DNA from: Lentisphaerota bacterium
Lineage (GTDB): Bacteria; Verrucomicrobiota; Lentisphaeria; Victivallales; Victivallaceae
DNA: 36,788 nucleotides
Assembly: GCA_015061775.1 (NCBI GenBank)
Contig: SUVY01000023.1
Span: forward strand, 1 to 36,788
Reading direction: 5' to 3'
Shown: positions 8,018 through 17,177 of the stretch, piece after piece
How positions within the stretch are numbered: position 1 is the stretch's first letter
Layout of the letters: each line of letters opens with the position of its first letter
The notes under the pieces: model-generated
Database searches by the model: none
Told to the model about the DNA's origin: nothing
The model's input: only the letters and a program-made list of their open reading frames with translations
Made by a program: the position numbers and the translations under genes

Positions 8018-8046
8018 TTGACTTTGCAGAAGAATTGCTGTATAGT
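8018..8046 (+). promoter_or_regulatory. Promoter of the GH105 gene
   Basis: TTGACT (8018-8023), 17-nt spacer, TATAGT (8041-8046). It is divergent from the minus promoter at 7970-7998; only 19 bp separate the two -35 boxes. A 13-bp palindrome TCATCA-T-TGATGA (8071-8083) lies in the leader just before the ribosome site and could be an operator. Confidence 0.65.
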
Positions 8047-8096
8047 ATTCCAGTGTCTTTGGAAACATTATCATCATTGATGAAAAGGAGAACATT

Positions 8097-9170
8097 ATGA
8101 CCCCTCGCAAGCTCAATAACTCTTACCTCAATGTGGTGGAAAACGTCTGGACCACCTTCAAAGAGAACCATCCCTGGAACACCTATGCTTCGATTCTCGC
8201 TCTCTCAGCTTATGAGCGTATCGGAAAATTTGAAAACAACCAAACCATCCTCAACGAGAGCGTCGCCATTGCCCGTGATTTCATCAACGGCAAATACACC
8301 AAGTTCGGAGGTGCTTACGGCCGCTATATCTACCATCTCGGAGGTTCTGCAACCGCGTGGCTTTTCGCCAGAGGTTTCATGCCCGAAGCCAAAGAGAAAC
8401 TCATTTCCGGAGCAGAGATGCTGATAAATGAATTTCCGCTCTCTACTGACGGAGCCTATAAATTCCCGAACAAAGAGCAGGAGCTGGTCTGGGTCGATTC
8501 CCTTTTTGCCATCTGCCCCTTCCTGGTCTGGCTGGGAGAGTCTGTCGGCCGCAAGGACTTCACCGATGCCGCCATCGACCAGCTGCTCATCCACCACAAG
8601 ATCCTCTTCAATCCTGAACTCAAACTCTACCACCAGGCGCGCCGTGACGGAAAACTCTCCGCCTGCTGGGGACGCGGAGTCGGCTGGGCGATCTACGGCA
8701 TGGCTGAAATGACCTATGATCTCCGTAATCACGAGCGTTTTGAAGAGGTTGCCTCCGCCTACCGCGATGCTATCGACGGCTGCCTTGCCTGGCAGGATGA
8801 AGACGGTCTCTTCCACCAGATCGTCAACGACCACAGCAGCTACGCCGAGAGCTCAGCGACCGGACTTATCCTCTACGGTTTCGGACGCGCAGTCAAAAAC
8901 CAGATCGTCGCAAGGGAGAAGGTTTACGAGCCCTTCCTGCGCGGAATCAAGGGTCTCACCCGCTTTATCGGACTTGACGGTTCTGTTTCCGACTGCTGCT
9001 GCGGCTGCCTGATGCCCAAAGAGGGAACTGTCGAGGATTACAAAGTTCATCCGAGACAAATCAACGATGTCCATGCGGCTGGTCCCGTCCTCTGCGCCTT
9101 CGGACAGGCTGAGCAGCTCTACCACAACAAACTTATTCCCTCTTTCGAGGAGTTGATGACCGGCAAATAA
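8097..9170 (+). CDS. GH105 unsaturated rhamnogalacturonyl/glucuronyl hydrolase
   Basis: 357 residues, the usual length of the YteR/YesR group. Members have an (alpha/alpha)6 barrel and remove the 4,5-unsaturated uronic acid left by polysaccharide lyases. Visible markers: VWVDSLFAICPFL with the likely catalytic Asp134, YHQ with His179, CWGRGVGWAIYGMAEM (190-205), LFHQIVND and SSYAESSATGLILYGF. There is no signal peptide, so it acts on imported disaccharides. AAGGAGA lies ahead of the ATG. It is monocistronic, with its own promoter and a terminator just downstream. The exact substrate (pectin or another uronate) cannot be told from sequence. Confidence 0.92.
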   Translation: MTPRKLNNSYLNVVENVWTTFKENHPWNTYASILALSAYERIGKFENNQTILNESVAIARDFINGKYTKFGGAYGRYIYHLGGSATAWLFARGFMPEAKEKLISGAEMLINEFPLSTDGAYKFPNKEQELVWVDSLFAICPFLVWLGESVGRKDFTDAAIDQLLIHHKILFNPELKLYHQARRDGKLSACWGRGVGWAIYGMAEMTYDLRNHERFEEVASAYRDAIDGCLAWQDEDGLFHQIVNDHSSYAESSATGLILYGFGRAVKNQIVAREKVYEPFLRGIKGLTRFIGLDGSVSDCCCGCLMPKEGTVEDYKVHPRQINDVHAAGPVLCAFGQAEQLYHNKLIPSFEELMTGK

Positions 9171-9196
9171 TCGCTTTCCCCGGTTGCATACAGATC

Positions 9197-9235
9197 AAAA
9201 ACGCAGTAAGATGAAAAATCTCTCTGCGTTTTTTT
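9197..9235 (+). terminator. Intrinsic terminator after the GH105 gene
   Basis: 10-bp stem AAAAACGCAG (9197-9206) and CTGCGTTTTT (9224-9233), running into further T residues. Confidence 0.8.
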
Positions 9236-9247
9236 CGTTTTATGAAC

Positions 9248-9276
9248 TTGCATAATTGAGGATTTAATAATATATT
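9248..9276 (+). promoter_or_regulatory. Promoter of the large secreted-protein gene
   Basis: TTGCAT (9248-9253), 17-nt spacer, TATATT (9271-9276) followed by ATCGTCA, like the promoter at 7970-7998. The start codon lies about 40 nt beyond the predicted start site. Confidence 0.65.
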
Positions 9277-9322
9277 ATCGTCAAACTTGATTTAATTGAC
9301 AACAAAACATGGAACAGTTGAA

Positions 9323-12300
9323 ATGAAAATCGCAAGAATTCTCCGATCCGCCCTGCTCCTTCTCGGAGCATCTGCATTTGCAGCAGACAGTATTCCGCTT
9401 GAGTGGAACGTAAACCGCAAATCCGATGTTCCCTACGAGATCGAGATCGACACCGCAAAGATTGCAAAAATAACCGGAAAGTCTTCAGACGCAGGCTTTG
9501 CCATCGTTGCGAAGACATCTTCCGGAGCAAAAGAGCTTCCGGTCACAGCTCTCGCTGGAAACAGCACAAACAAAATTCTGCTGCGCTTTACAGTTCCCTC
9601 CGGAACGACCTCCCTTGAGTGCGTTCCGGGCAAAGGAGAGCTCAAACTTACTCCGGCTTCTGACTGCGGCAATCTCTTTTCCGGAGCTCTGACCGATCCG
9701 GCAAAATGGCAGTACGGCTACAAAGCCGGCTCTAAAATCAAACGTGACAAGCTCTTCAAACTGACCAGAAAAGACGGAGCTCTCTATTTTGACGTCGCCC
9801 GCTTCGGCACTTATGTTGCGCGTTACACGGTGGATATCCCGGAAAGTCTTGCCGGAAAACACGTCATGCTTGAGTTCACACTCCAGAGTGCGGCAAAAAT
9901 GGTCTGGCGCAACCCGATCAGAGTCATCCAGTACGATGCCGAAGGCAAGGAGCTTCCGGTCAGCGTCACCGACCCGCGCTGGATAAGCCACATGCGTCCT
10001 CCGGAGACCAAAACCCGGTACTCCGAACCCGGAATCATCCACTCAGAGGCACGGAAAATCACCTTTGAGCTTACTTTCATCGCTCCCCGGCTTGAAAACG
10101 ACAACCACGGACTTCCGCTCAAAGACAAGACCGCCAACCAGCCCAAACTGCTGCTTTCCGAGCTCGCGCTGCGCGAAGCTCACCAGCTGCCGTTCCCGCG
10201 TTACCGCGATGAGCTCTTTGCCGCAGGATTTTCCGGAAAAAGCGGAGACTTCTCTCATGTCCTCAACGGAAACAACCTCTTCTTCTTCGCCACCTCAGGT
10301 CATGGCTCATGGGCAGAGGAAAATCCCGTGCGGGATATCAACAGCAGCTATTATCCCCTGGGAGACGGCACCATCGAATGCTGCTTCAAACCCGAAAAAT
10401 GGGATAACACCGCCTATATCCTTATGCAGGCGACCAACCGCCTCAACCGCTCCCGCAAAGGCTACCTGCCCAAACGCGGAGAGTTGTTCTGTGTCCAATA
10501 TATTCCCAAGAGCAAAAGGATAACCGTTTCCCTCAAAGATTTTGCGGACAAGAAGTTTTACAAGTCGGCAAAGGCAGAGATCCCCGTTGGCAAGTGGAGC
10601 CATATTGCTGTCCAATGGAGTCAGGATAACGGAGTTCAGGTATATCTCAACGGCAAAAAAATAATCGATGACAAAAAATACAAATTCACTCCGGTCGATC
10701 CGACCGCATCTCCGAGCAATTACGTCAACGCGCATCAGCTGACTGTCGGAAACACAGTAGCTGTCTCCCGCGGCTCCGGTACCGGCATCAAAAACAATTT
10801 CCGCGGCAAGATCGACCTGCTGCGCGTCTCATCTGCGGCACGTTATACCGGTAATTTCACTCCGGCAAAGAGTTTCACTTCTGATCCGGACACCCGCGCG
10901 CTCTTCAACTTTGACCGCAGTTTCGACGGAACCACCTACGCTGAGCTCCAATTCATCTCAGGAAGCAGCCTGGATAAAGCCGGACGCCGGAACAATAAAA
11001 TCTCTTACGCAGGCAGTGAGAAGCAGTATTTTCCGCCGGAGATCCTCGATGAAGTGCACCACGACAAAGTGCTCAACCGCCTCAACTACCCTGTCGTTCC
11101 CCGCGAAGATGATTTCAATGCGTCTTATACATCACACTCCAAGAGCTTCTCTGCCTCCAACGGAGATGAGTTCGAGATAAATGTTGATAAAGATGTCCGC
11201 GTTGACAGCATCGAATACACAAACACCTCCGACAAAGATCTCAAGCACCCGATAATCATCGCTGACGGTGAGATCGACCCCCGCAGCTTCGGAGATATCG
11301 CCGATACGCTTAATCTCAAAAACACCTCCCACCGCGACCGCGCAAACCGGATATTCAACTTTGTTCTCGGAGCGAGCGACTACTTTATGAATCACCAGAT
11401 CGACTTTGCTCCCAAAAGCAACAAGCCGCGCAGCGCAGAGTACCTCGCGCTTGTGATGCTCAACAGCTATTGCGGCTTTGAGTGCGGACCGCTCAATAAC
11501 CTCGCCGCCACACTTTTCTCATGCTCAGGCCAGCTTCCCGCAGTCCAGACCGGAGGCTTCGGACACAGCTTCGAGCAGGTCTTTTACGATGGAAAGAACC
11601 GTCTTTATGACCTCTCAGCCCAGAAGTTCTTCCCCGCATTCGATAATGAGGGAGCAGTAAGCCTCGGAGAATCCGGAATCGAGCCCGGAGTTTACGGACG
11701 CACCGGAGGCAGCTCAGACCACTTCATCCGTCTCTCTCTGCGCGGACACTCGGTCAACTCTCCGGAGTTTATGGAAAAAATCGGTGTCACCATCAAGAGC
11801 GGTGAGAGTTTCAAAGTCTTCCACTCCAACGATGGAACCTACAACGATATCCAGATGTCCGGAGCATTGGGCAATAAAAAAATGCGTGATATTGAGCGAT
11901 ACAACAAAAAACTCAATATTCCAAAAACCAAACATCCGCTCTACCGTATTCCCAGAGTATTCCCGCATTTTGCCAGCGCATTTCTGCGATTCAATGCGGC
12001 TCCTGCCAAACACAAGTCGGCGTTCAGCAAGATAACAGCAAAAGATTTCCGCTACACCGTTGACAGCAGCTATGTCATCGTTTCCGGAGAGTACCTCGCC
12101 CGCCTTGCTGACGGAAAAGCGGCGAAGATCGAACTGTCCATCGACGGAGGAAAGACCTTCAAAAAACTCAAAGCTCAGAAAGACGGAAGCTATTCTCTGC
12201 GCTATGAGGTCAACGCCCGCCACAATCTGGTGTTCAAGATCAATGCTCCGATATCGGAAGTCAAAAACTTCAAGGCTTCGACCAAAGTCATGGTCAACCC

Positions 12301-13252
12301 GAGAGTCCTGACTGCCAAACTCAAAAAAGGAAACAATAAACTCACCTTCAAATCGACTTCCGGAAAGGCGCAGGTCAAAATCGCTTACAGTACCAAAGCC
12401 TTCCCGATCAAACTCACCGGAGTCGTTTCACATGGAGGAATTCCCGGATACGCCCGTCAATTCACAGTGGTCGAACCCGGCAAAACCGCCGAGGTCGGCA
12501 TCTCAGGAGTTTCAGAAAACGCCAGTGTCTCAGCTACTGACGGAGTTTCCGCTGAACTCAAACAGGGAAAAATCATCATCAAAGCTCCTGCGGACAAAAA
12601 ACGTTATTTTGCGCAGGTCATAATCCGCGACCGGGGTGCTGAGAAACGCATCCATGTTTTGATAGCTCCCGGAGTCAGACTGCTCACTCCCGCCCAAGCT
12701 AAACTTTCCGGAAACGCCAAACTGCTAAAAGCCGAAGGACAGGATTGCATATTCTTCCCGAAACCGAACGCCAAGGCGGTATTTGATTGCAGTCTTCCGG
12801 CTGGAAAATATCAGATCTGGAACCTCAACCGTTTCGAGAGCCATGTTTCCGCCAACCACGGAAGCGGCGGCCACGGCAAGAGCCGTTTCCTCCAGATGCA
12901 GATCGACGGAAAACAGTACGGAATCGGTTCGACCGGAAACACCTGCAGTGATTTTTACAAAGCTCAGTTTGCCAAACAGGGAGAGCGCAGCCGTTTCAAA
13001 TGGGATTTTCCGCTTTCATCAGGAACGACCTATCCCTACCACCGTCCGGAATATATTACGATCGGAGCTGCCGACAAGATCACGGTATTTGCCAATGAGA
13101 AAAGAAATGTTCCCGGAGGAGCTGAACTTGCTGCGCTGCTGGTGGTACCTGATTGTGAAGTTCCCTTCCTGAGCGAGCTTGTCAGACACCTCTGCGGTCT
13201 CAACAACGAAGTCTGGAAAATCAAAGAATCCAACGCAGTCTATTTCAAATAA
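9323..13252 (+). CDS. Secreted LamG and transglutaminase-like multidomain protein (1309 aa)
   Basis: The ATG at 9323 gives a clean signal peptide (MKIARILRSALLLLGASAFA, cleavage near residues 20-21); the longer frame would add nine residues in front of it. Residues about 345-520 form a LamG/concanavalin-like domain (DGTIECCFKPEKW, KWSHIAVQW, VQVYLNGKKI). Residues about 640-790 look like a transglutaminase/cysteine-protease fold: Cys717 or Cys721 (YCGFECG), His748 (GHSFEQVFYDGK) and Asp763 (LYDLSAQ), with normal His-Asp spacing. Beta-rich repeats follow (SIDGGKTFKKL near 945). A C-terminal domain around 1170-1300 has HGSGGHGKSRF and a carbohydrate-binding look. It is probably periplasmic or outer-surface and may bind or process glycan or peptide material. 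The exact function is unknown. Confidence 0.75.
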   Translation: MKIARILRSALLLLGASAFAADSIPLEWNVNRKSDVPYEIEIDTAKIAKITGKSSDAGFAIVAKTSSGAKELPVTALAGNSTNKILLRFTVPSGTTSLECVPGKGELKLTPASDCGNLFSGALTDPAKWQYGYKAGSKIKRDKLFKLTRKDGALYFDVARFGTYVARYTVDIPESLAGKHVMLEFTLQSAAKMVWRNPIRVIQYDAEGKELPVSVTDPRWISHMRPPETKTRYSEPGIIHSEARKITFELTFIAPRLENDNHGLPLKDKTANQPKLLLSELALREAHQLPFPRYRDELFAAGFSGKSGDFSHVLNGNNLFFFATSGHGSWAEENPVRDINSSYYPLGDGTIECCFKPEKWDNTAYILMQATNRLNRSRKGYLPKRGELFCVQYIPKSKRITVSLKDFADKKFYKSAKAEIPVGKWSHIAVQWSQDNGVQVYLNGKKIIDDKKYKFTPVDPTASPSNYVNAHQLTVGNTVAVSRGSGTGIKNNFRGKIDLLRVSSAARYTGNFTPAKSFTSDPDTRALFNFDRSFDGTTYAELQFISGSSLDKAGRRNNKISYAGSEKQYFPPEILDEVHHDKVLNRLNYPVVPREDDFNASYTSHSKSFSASNGDEFEINVDKDVRVDSIEYTNTSDKDLKHPIIIADGEIDPRSFGDIADTLNLKNTSHRDRANRIFNFVLGASDYFMNHQIDFAPKSNKPRSAEYLALVMLNSYCGFECGPLNNLAATLFSCSGQLPAVQTGGFGHSFEQVFYDGKNRLYDLSAQKFFPAFDNEGAVSLGESGIEPGVYGRTGGSSDHFIRLSLRGHSVNSPEFMEKIGVTIKSGESFKVFHSNDGTYNDIQMSGALGNKKMRDIERYNKKLNIPKTKHPLYRIPRVFPHFASAFLRFNAAPAKHKSAFSKITAKDFRYTVDSSYVIVSGEYLARLADGKAAKIELSIDGGKTFKKLKAQKDGSYSLRYEVNARHNLVFKINAPISEVKNFKASTKVMVNPRVLTAKLKKGNNKLTFKSTSGKAQVKIAYSTKAFPIKLTGVVSHGGIPGYARQFTVVEPGKTAEVGISGVSENASVSATDGVSAELKQGKIIIKAPADKKRYFAQVIIRDRGAEKRIHVLIAPGVRLLTPAQAKLSGNAKLLKAEGQDCIFFPKPNAKAVFDCSLPAGKYQIWNLNRFESHVSANHGSGGHGKSRFLQMQIDGKQYGIGSTGNTCSDFYKAQFAKQGERSRFKWDFPLSSGTTYPYHRPEYITIGAADKITVFANEKRNVPGGAELAALLVVPDCEVPFLSELVRHLCGLNNEVWKIKESNAVYFK

Positions 13253-13265
13253 CCCCACCGCAAAC

Positions 13266-13302
13266 AAAAGCCGCAGTTCCGTAAAAGAACCGCGGCTTTT
13301 TT
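13266..13302 (+). terminator. Intrinsic terminator after the secreted-protein gene
   Basis: AAAAGCCGC...GCGGCTTTT stem with an inner TTC/GAA pairing (13277-13290), followed by a run of T. Confidence 0.85.
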
Positions 13303-13338
13303 ACTGCCTTAACTCTCAAACTTACTGCGTTATCGGAT

Positions 13339-13367
13339 TTGACATAACGTATTCTGGTTACTGTAAC
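13339..13367 (+). promoter_or_regulatory. Possible regulated promoter of the SPFH gene
   Basis: Consensus -35 TTGACA (13339-13344), 17-nt spacer, and a weak -10 TGTAAC (13362-13367). The -10 lies inside an 11-bp perfect palindrome GTTAC-T-GTAAC (13357-13367), as an operator might. The leader would be about 130 nt. Confidence 0.4.
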
Positions 13368-13482
13368 AGGATGCGACTGTAGAATGTACCGAAAAAACAA
13401 AATATTTTTATTTTTTTAAAAAACTCAGTTGAAAAATTTAAGAAAAGTGCTAATTCATCCTGTTGCAATAATTGTAGTAACC
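13356..13482. repeat. Imperfect inverted repeat in the SPFH leader
   Basis: GGTTACTGTAACAGGATG (13356-13373) recurs inverted at 13456-13482, where the GGTTACT and CAACAGGATG parts are separated by 10 extra bases. The 82-nt interval is A/T rich. It could be an RNA stem, a pair of operator sites, or the remains of an inserted element. Confidence 0.45.
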
Positions 13483-13504
13483 CTTTAAACATGAGGATAG
13501 GTAG

Positions 13505-14377
13505 ATGGCTATCATTGATGTTGTCACTTGGGATCCAGCACCAGGAGTCTTTGCGTGGCGTTTTCCCAACTCAGAATTGCACACTAAGACGCAATTGATC
13601 GTCTCTGAGGGACAGGAAGCTGTTTTGTTCAATCAGGGAACCGCGATTGGCCCCTTCGGCCCGGGACGCCACGTTCTCGATACGGCAAACTACCCGGTTC
13701 TGACGTCTTTCGTAAAAATCGCTACAGGTGGAATAACCCCATTTAAAGCTGAAGTCTGGTTTATTTCCAAAGCATTTAAACTTGATGTCAAATGGGGAAC
13801 CGCAGGAGCTATTCAAGTTGAAGATCCCCAATACCACATCATTCTTCCTGTCAGAGCATTCGGTCAATACGGAATTACTGTTGAAGACTCTGCGCTGTTC
13901 CTAAGCAAAATGATCGGCATGGTTCCAGCGTTTGTCGAGAAAGTCCTCGCTGATTACTTCAAGGGCATAATCATCACCCGGGCAAAAGACCTGATCGCCA
14001 AATACCTGGTTGATAAACAAATTTCTGTTCTTCTACTCTCTGCACATCTCAACGATATCTCGAATACCATCGAGCGTCAAGTTTCAGAAGAGCTGGCGGC
14101 TTACGGAGTTAAAATCGTAAACTTTACCGTAAACTCCATATCGACCGATGAACAGGACCCTGCGGTGAAAAAACTCCGTGCGGCAATGGCGAAAAAGGCT
14201 GAAATGGATATCATCGGCTACAACTATCAGCAGGAGCGTTCTTTCGATACGCTCGAAACCGCAGCAGGTAATTCAGGAAACGGCGGAATGATGAACGCAG
14301 GAATGGGTTTGAGTACGGTTGTCCTTTCCTGTGTTATGTTGTGTGTTCAAAGTGAACTTATTACAAATTTATCCTGA
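13505..14377 (+). CDS. SPFH/band-7 protein (YdjI-like), C-terminally truncated
   Basis: The first 275 residues follow the YdjI-like SPFH group closely: PGVFAWRFPN, SEGQEAVLF, FGPGRH, KWGTAGAIQVEDPQY, PVRAFGQYGI, and MAKKAEMDIIGYNYQQERSF. These proteins normally continue into a glycine-rich linker and a C-terminal zinc ribbon. Here the linker begins (AGNSGNGGMMNAGMGL) and then changes to STVVLSCVMLCVQSELITNLS and stops, with no CxxC pair. The last 31 nt overlap the convergent GH35 gene. This looks like loss of the 3' end, possibly by recombination that brought in the GH35 locus; function is uncertain. The ATG is preceded by GAGGATAGG. Confidence 0.8.
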   Translation: MAIIDVVTWDPAPGVFAWRFPNSELHTKTQLIVSEGQEAVLFNQGTAIGPFGPGRHVLDTANYPVLTSFVKIATGGITPFKAEVWFISKAFKLDVKWGTAGAIQVEDPQYHIILPVRAFGQYGITVEDSALFLSKMIGMVPAFVEKVLADYFKGIIITRAKDLIAKYLVDKQISVLLLSAHLNDISNTIERQVSEELAAYGVKIVNFTVNSISTDEQDPAVKKLRAAMAKKAEMDIIGYNYQQERSFDTLETAAGNSGNGGMMNAGMGLSTVVLSCVMLCVQSELITNLS

Positions 14378-16461
14378 CAGTAAACTTTTATTTCCATGGG
14401 CGAGAGATGGACGGTTCCTGTGAATTTTCCGCGGCAGTCGCAGCTTTGTTTTGAAGTCGAAGCGTTGATAAAGAATGTCCACACGCGGTTTTGTCCATCA
14501 ATACGGCGCATGGTCATCACCCACGGATTGCTGTTGAAGAACACCTTTTCTCTGCCGAGAGACTTCATGATGGCGGCAAAAAACTCTGATTGTGAGAACC
14601 TGAGAAGTTTGAACATCGCACCATCTACGGCGACTTTTCCAGCCTTGACGCATTTGGTGTAGGCTGTGATTTCTCCTGTACGGGACTCTCTGCCGATGAT
14701 TTCCGCGTCTGACGGAGCAGTTACCGGAACAAAAAGCTCTCCTGATATCGGGGCATCTTCGCTGCCGTTGAAATCGACTCCGCCATATTTGGGACTTGAG
14801 AGTGTTGAAACGGGAATATCCAATGCCGTGGCAAGAAGAGTGCACTCTTCACAGTTTTCATCGTATCTTGGAACGGCTCCGAAAATCAGCAGTTTTCCGC
14901 CGTCTGCAACAAAGTCAGCGAGCTTGAGCTGAAGACTTTTTCTCATAACTCCTCCGCAGAGGACGCAATGCACCACATCTTTATCGAACTTTGTTTCGGT
15001 ATCGATGATCTGCGGAACCATATCTGCCGCAAAAACTGTCGAAAGCAGGCTCTGTCTCATGTGACTGCGGAGCTTGGTTCTTCCGACGGTATCGGGCAAA
15101 TCATCCTGATATCCCGGACGCCAGCTATCCCAATCCATTATGATTGCCACATCGGTATCGGGTTTGGACTCAATCAACGCACTCTGCTCCACGGCAAAGG
15201 TGCTGAACTTCTTAACCGAGTCGTATGCCGGACGGCAGACTCCCTCAGCCGAAACGGGAGCTCCGTAGTCATACACCTTGCATGACCAGCCTGAACCGGG
15301 GGGATTTTCGCCTCCGGCAAAGACGTATCCGTTGTGTCCCTGCATACCGAAGGCGAGGTGGGCAAAAAGCGATGCCGCGAGGTCTTCGGCGGTAACAGGA
15401 GGCCATTGAGCGATGTTTCCGTACTGAAATTCAGGTATCCACGCGGGATAACCCAGAGAGTTCAACATTCCGCATGAGAGAAAGTTTTCCACAATCTTCT
15501 GCGGAGTCGGATTGTTTTGAGGCCAATCCTGACTCAGATTCCAGTAGTGGTCACAGCCGACGATAAAATCTTTGCCGAGCAGAGAGATGCTCTCCTGAAA
15601 ATAAGCGGTAAGTCCGATGTTTCCTGAGTTGTGGCAGAAGGGAATATCTATGCCGTTTTCCACCGCAGTATCGCGCAGGAATTTCATAAACTCCGCGGTC
15701 ATCGCGCAGTAGAAGTCGCCATAGTCGTTTTCTATTCTCGCTCGCACAATCTCATCCGCAAGCTCCGTGGCAGGGAAGATATCTTTGAACTCTTTTGCCG
15801 CTGTCTTATACGCCGCGTTGACTTTTTCAATCGCGCCGTACCGCTGACGCAGGAATTTTGCGTACCTGCCGTCATTTGAACCGAATCCGCAGGTATCACG
15901 GTTGTAGTCGAGACTGTCGCGCCAGACGTGAACTCCGGTTGTTTCGTTGTCGAGCTGGAATATAATTATATTGCCTCCGCGGCTCGCCAGATGGGGAACA
16001 AGACGCTGGCATATTTCGCGGTAAAAACGTTTGACTTTTTCCACCAGCACGGGGTGCATATAGGATATCGCCGAAAGATGTATCGGGGTACCGTCAATCC
16101 TGCGCGCCAGAACTTCGGGGTAATTTTCAATCAGCCAGTCCGGAAGTCCGTCTGCCATAAGCTCAGAGTAGCTGTACGGTCCAGGACGGACTATCACGTT
16201 CAACCCCTCTTCGGCGGCGATGGTGCAGTAATCGGCAATATCGGTGATGCCGTCTACGGCATTGAAACGGAACACTCCCTCTTCAGGCTCATGGAAACGC
16301 CACGGAAGATAGGTCGCTACGGTATCAGCTCCGCTTGCTTTGAGTTTGGCAAAGCGGTCTCTCCACTCGGATTTTGCCACGCGGTAGCAATGAATTTCGC
16401 CTGAGGCAAAGTAGAACGGTTTGCCGTCGCGCAGAAAGTGTTCGCGGTTCCAGCTTATCAT
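14347..16461 (-). CDS. GH35 beta-galactosidase
   Basis: 704 residues. It has a GH35 catalytic barrel (FYFASGEIHCYRV near 16-28, VIVRPGPYSYSE near 89-100) with the acid/base Glu173 in QLDNETT and the nucleophile Glu344 in AWIPEFQYGN. The usual ENEYG at the acid/base site is DNETT here, a divergence that keeps the catalytic Glu. After about residue 400 come a Rossmann-like regulatory domain and a beta-rich tail. There is no signal peptide, so it should cleave terminal galactosides inside the cell. It starts 4 nt after the upstream exported-protein gene; its AAGGAAAT ribosome site lies inside the last codons of that gene, so the two are co-transcribed. Confidence 0.9.
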   Translation of the reverse strand: MISWNREHFLRDGKPFYFASGEIHCYRVAKSEWRDRFAKLKASGADTVATYLPWRFHEPEEGVFRFNAVDGITDIADYCTIAAEEGLNVIVRPGPYSYSELMADGLPDWLIENYPEVLARRIDGTPIHLSAISYMHPVLVEKVKRFYREICQRLVPHLASRGGNIIIFQLDNETTGVHVWRDSLDYNRDTCGFGSNDGRYAKFLRQRYGAIEKVNAAYKTAAKEFKDIFPATELADEIVRARIENDYGDFYCAMTAEFMKFLRDTAVENGIDIPFCHNSGNIGLTAYFQESISLLGKDFIVGCDHYWNLSQDWPQNNPTPQKIVENFLSCGMLNSLGYPAWIPEFQYGNIAQWPPVTAEDLAASLFAHLAFGMQGHNGYVFAGGENPPGSGWSCKVYDYGAPVSAEGVCRPAYDSVKKFSTFAVEQSALIESKPDTDVAIIMDWDSWRPGYQDDLPDTVGRTKLRSHMRQSLLSTVFAADMVPQIIDTETKFDKDVVHCVLCGGVMRKSLQLKLADFVADGGKLLIFGAVPRYDENCEECTLLATALDIPVSTLSSPKYGGVDFNGSEDAPISGELFVPVTAPSDAEIIGRESRTGEITAYTKCVKAGKVAVDGAMFKLLRFSQSEFFAAIMKSLGREKVFFNSNPWVMTMRRIDGQNRVWTFFINASTSKQSCDCRGKFTGTVHLSPMEIKVYCQDKFVISSL

Positions 16462-16465
16462 ATTT

Positions 16466-16972
16466 TTATTTCCTTATAATCTCATACGCCATAACGCCCT
16501 GTTTGAACATGGCAGTATTGGCGGTGAAGGTGATTTTCTTATCTGTTTTGCGGCACTTGACTTCACCCAGACGCGCTCCGTCGGCTGAAATGGCATATAC
16601 CGTAACTCCATTTGAGGGGATATTGAGCGTCACAGTCGTTTTGGCGTTGCGGACAAGCAGCGGAAGCCTGCCGGGGAACTTGCTCTCAATCTTATAGAAG
16701 CCGTCTTTCTGCAAGACTGCATCCATTTTCATATCGACATTGCTGCCGTTCATTTTGCAGGTTCCTGAGGTGACAAAACGCCGTGCACCGCGGGCAGGAT
16801 TGATATCCTTGAGCTTGCCGTTATCACGCCATGACCATTGCTTGTTGACGCAGGTAGTACGAATTTTAAAGCCGGCGGCTTCGATATAGCCGTTATCCTG
16901 GAATTCGATTTTTCCAAAGCAGCAGACCGCTGCAAGTACTGTACAAAAAACAACGGCACATTTCGTTGACAT
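16466..16972 (-). CDS. Small exported protein of unknown function
   Basis: 168 residues with a signal peptide (MSTKCAVVFCTVLAAVCCFG, then a charged beta-rich domain). The mature part alternates hydrophobic and charged residues as in a beta-sandwich (TTVTLNIPSNGVTVYAISADG). I recognise no family. CAGGAG lies 8-9 nt before the ATG. Its coupling with the GH35 gene suggests a role in handling or binding the same glycan in the periplasm. Confidence 0.7.
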   Translation of the reverse strand: MSTKCAVVFCTVLAAVCCFGKIEFQDNGYIEAAGFKIRTTCVNKQWSWRDNGKLKDINPARGARRFVTSGTCKMNGSNVDMKMDAVLQKDGFYKIESKFPGRLPLLVRNAKTTVTLNIPSNGVTVYAISADGARLGEVKCRKTDKKITFTANTAMFKQGVMAYEIIRK

Positions 16973-17025
16973 AATAAAAACTCCTGTTTCAAGTATATTG
17001 TTGTATGCTCAGTTGAACAGTATAT

Positions 17026-17052
17026 ATTATATCAAAAAAGTAAAAAAAGCAA
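17026..17052 (-). promoter_or_regulatory. Possible promoter of the exported protein-GH35 operon
   Basis: Minus strand TATAAT (17031-17026) with TTGCTT (17052-17047) 15 nt upstream. The spacer is short, so the -35 assignment is weak. The rest of 16973-17177 is A/T-rich and holds no gene. Confidence 0.4.
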
Positions 17053-17177
17053 CCCCGAAAACACGCAAATATATATAAAATTGTAAAAAATAAATCTATT
17101 TTCCACAATTTCACAATAAAAACAGCTTATTATGGGTATTTTTGTAATACTGTGAGGAACGCCGCCCTGTTCGAGCG

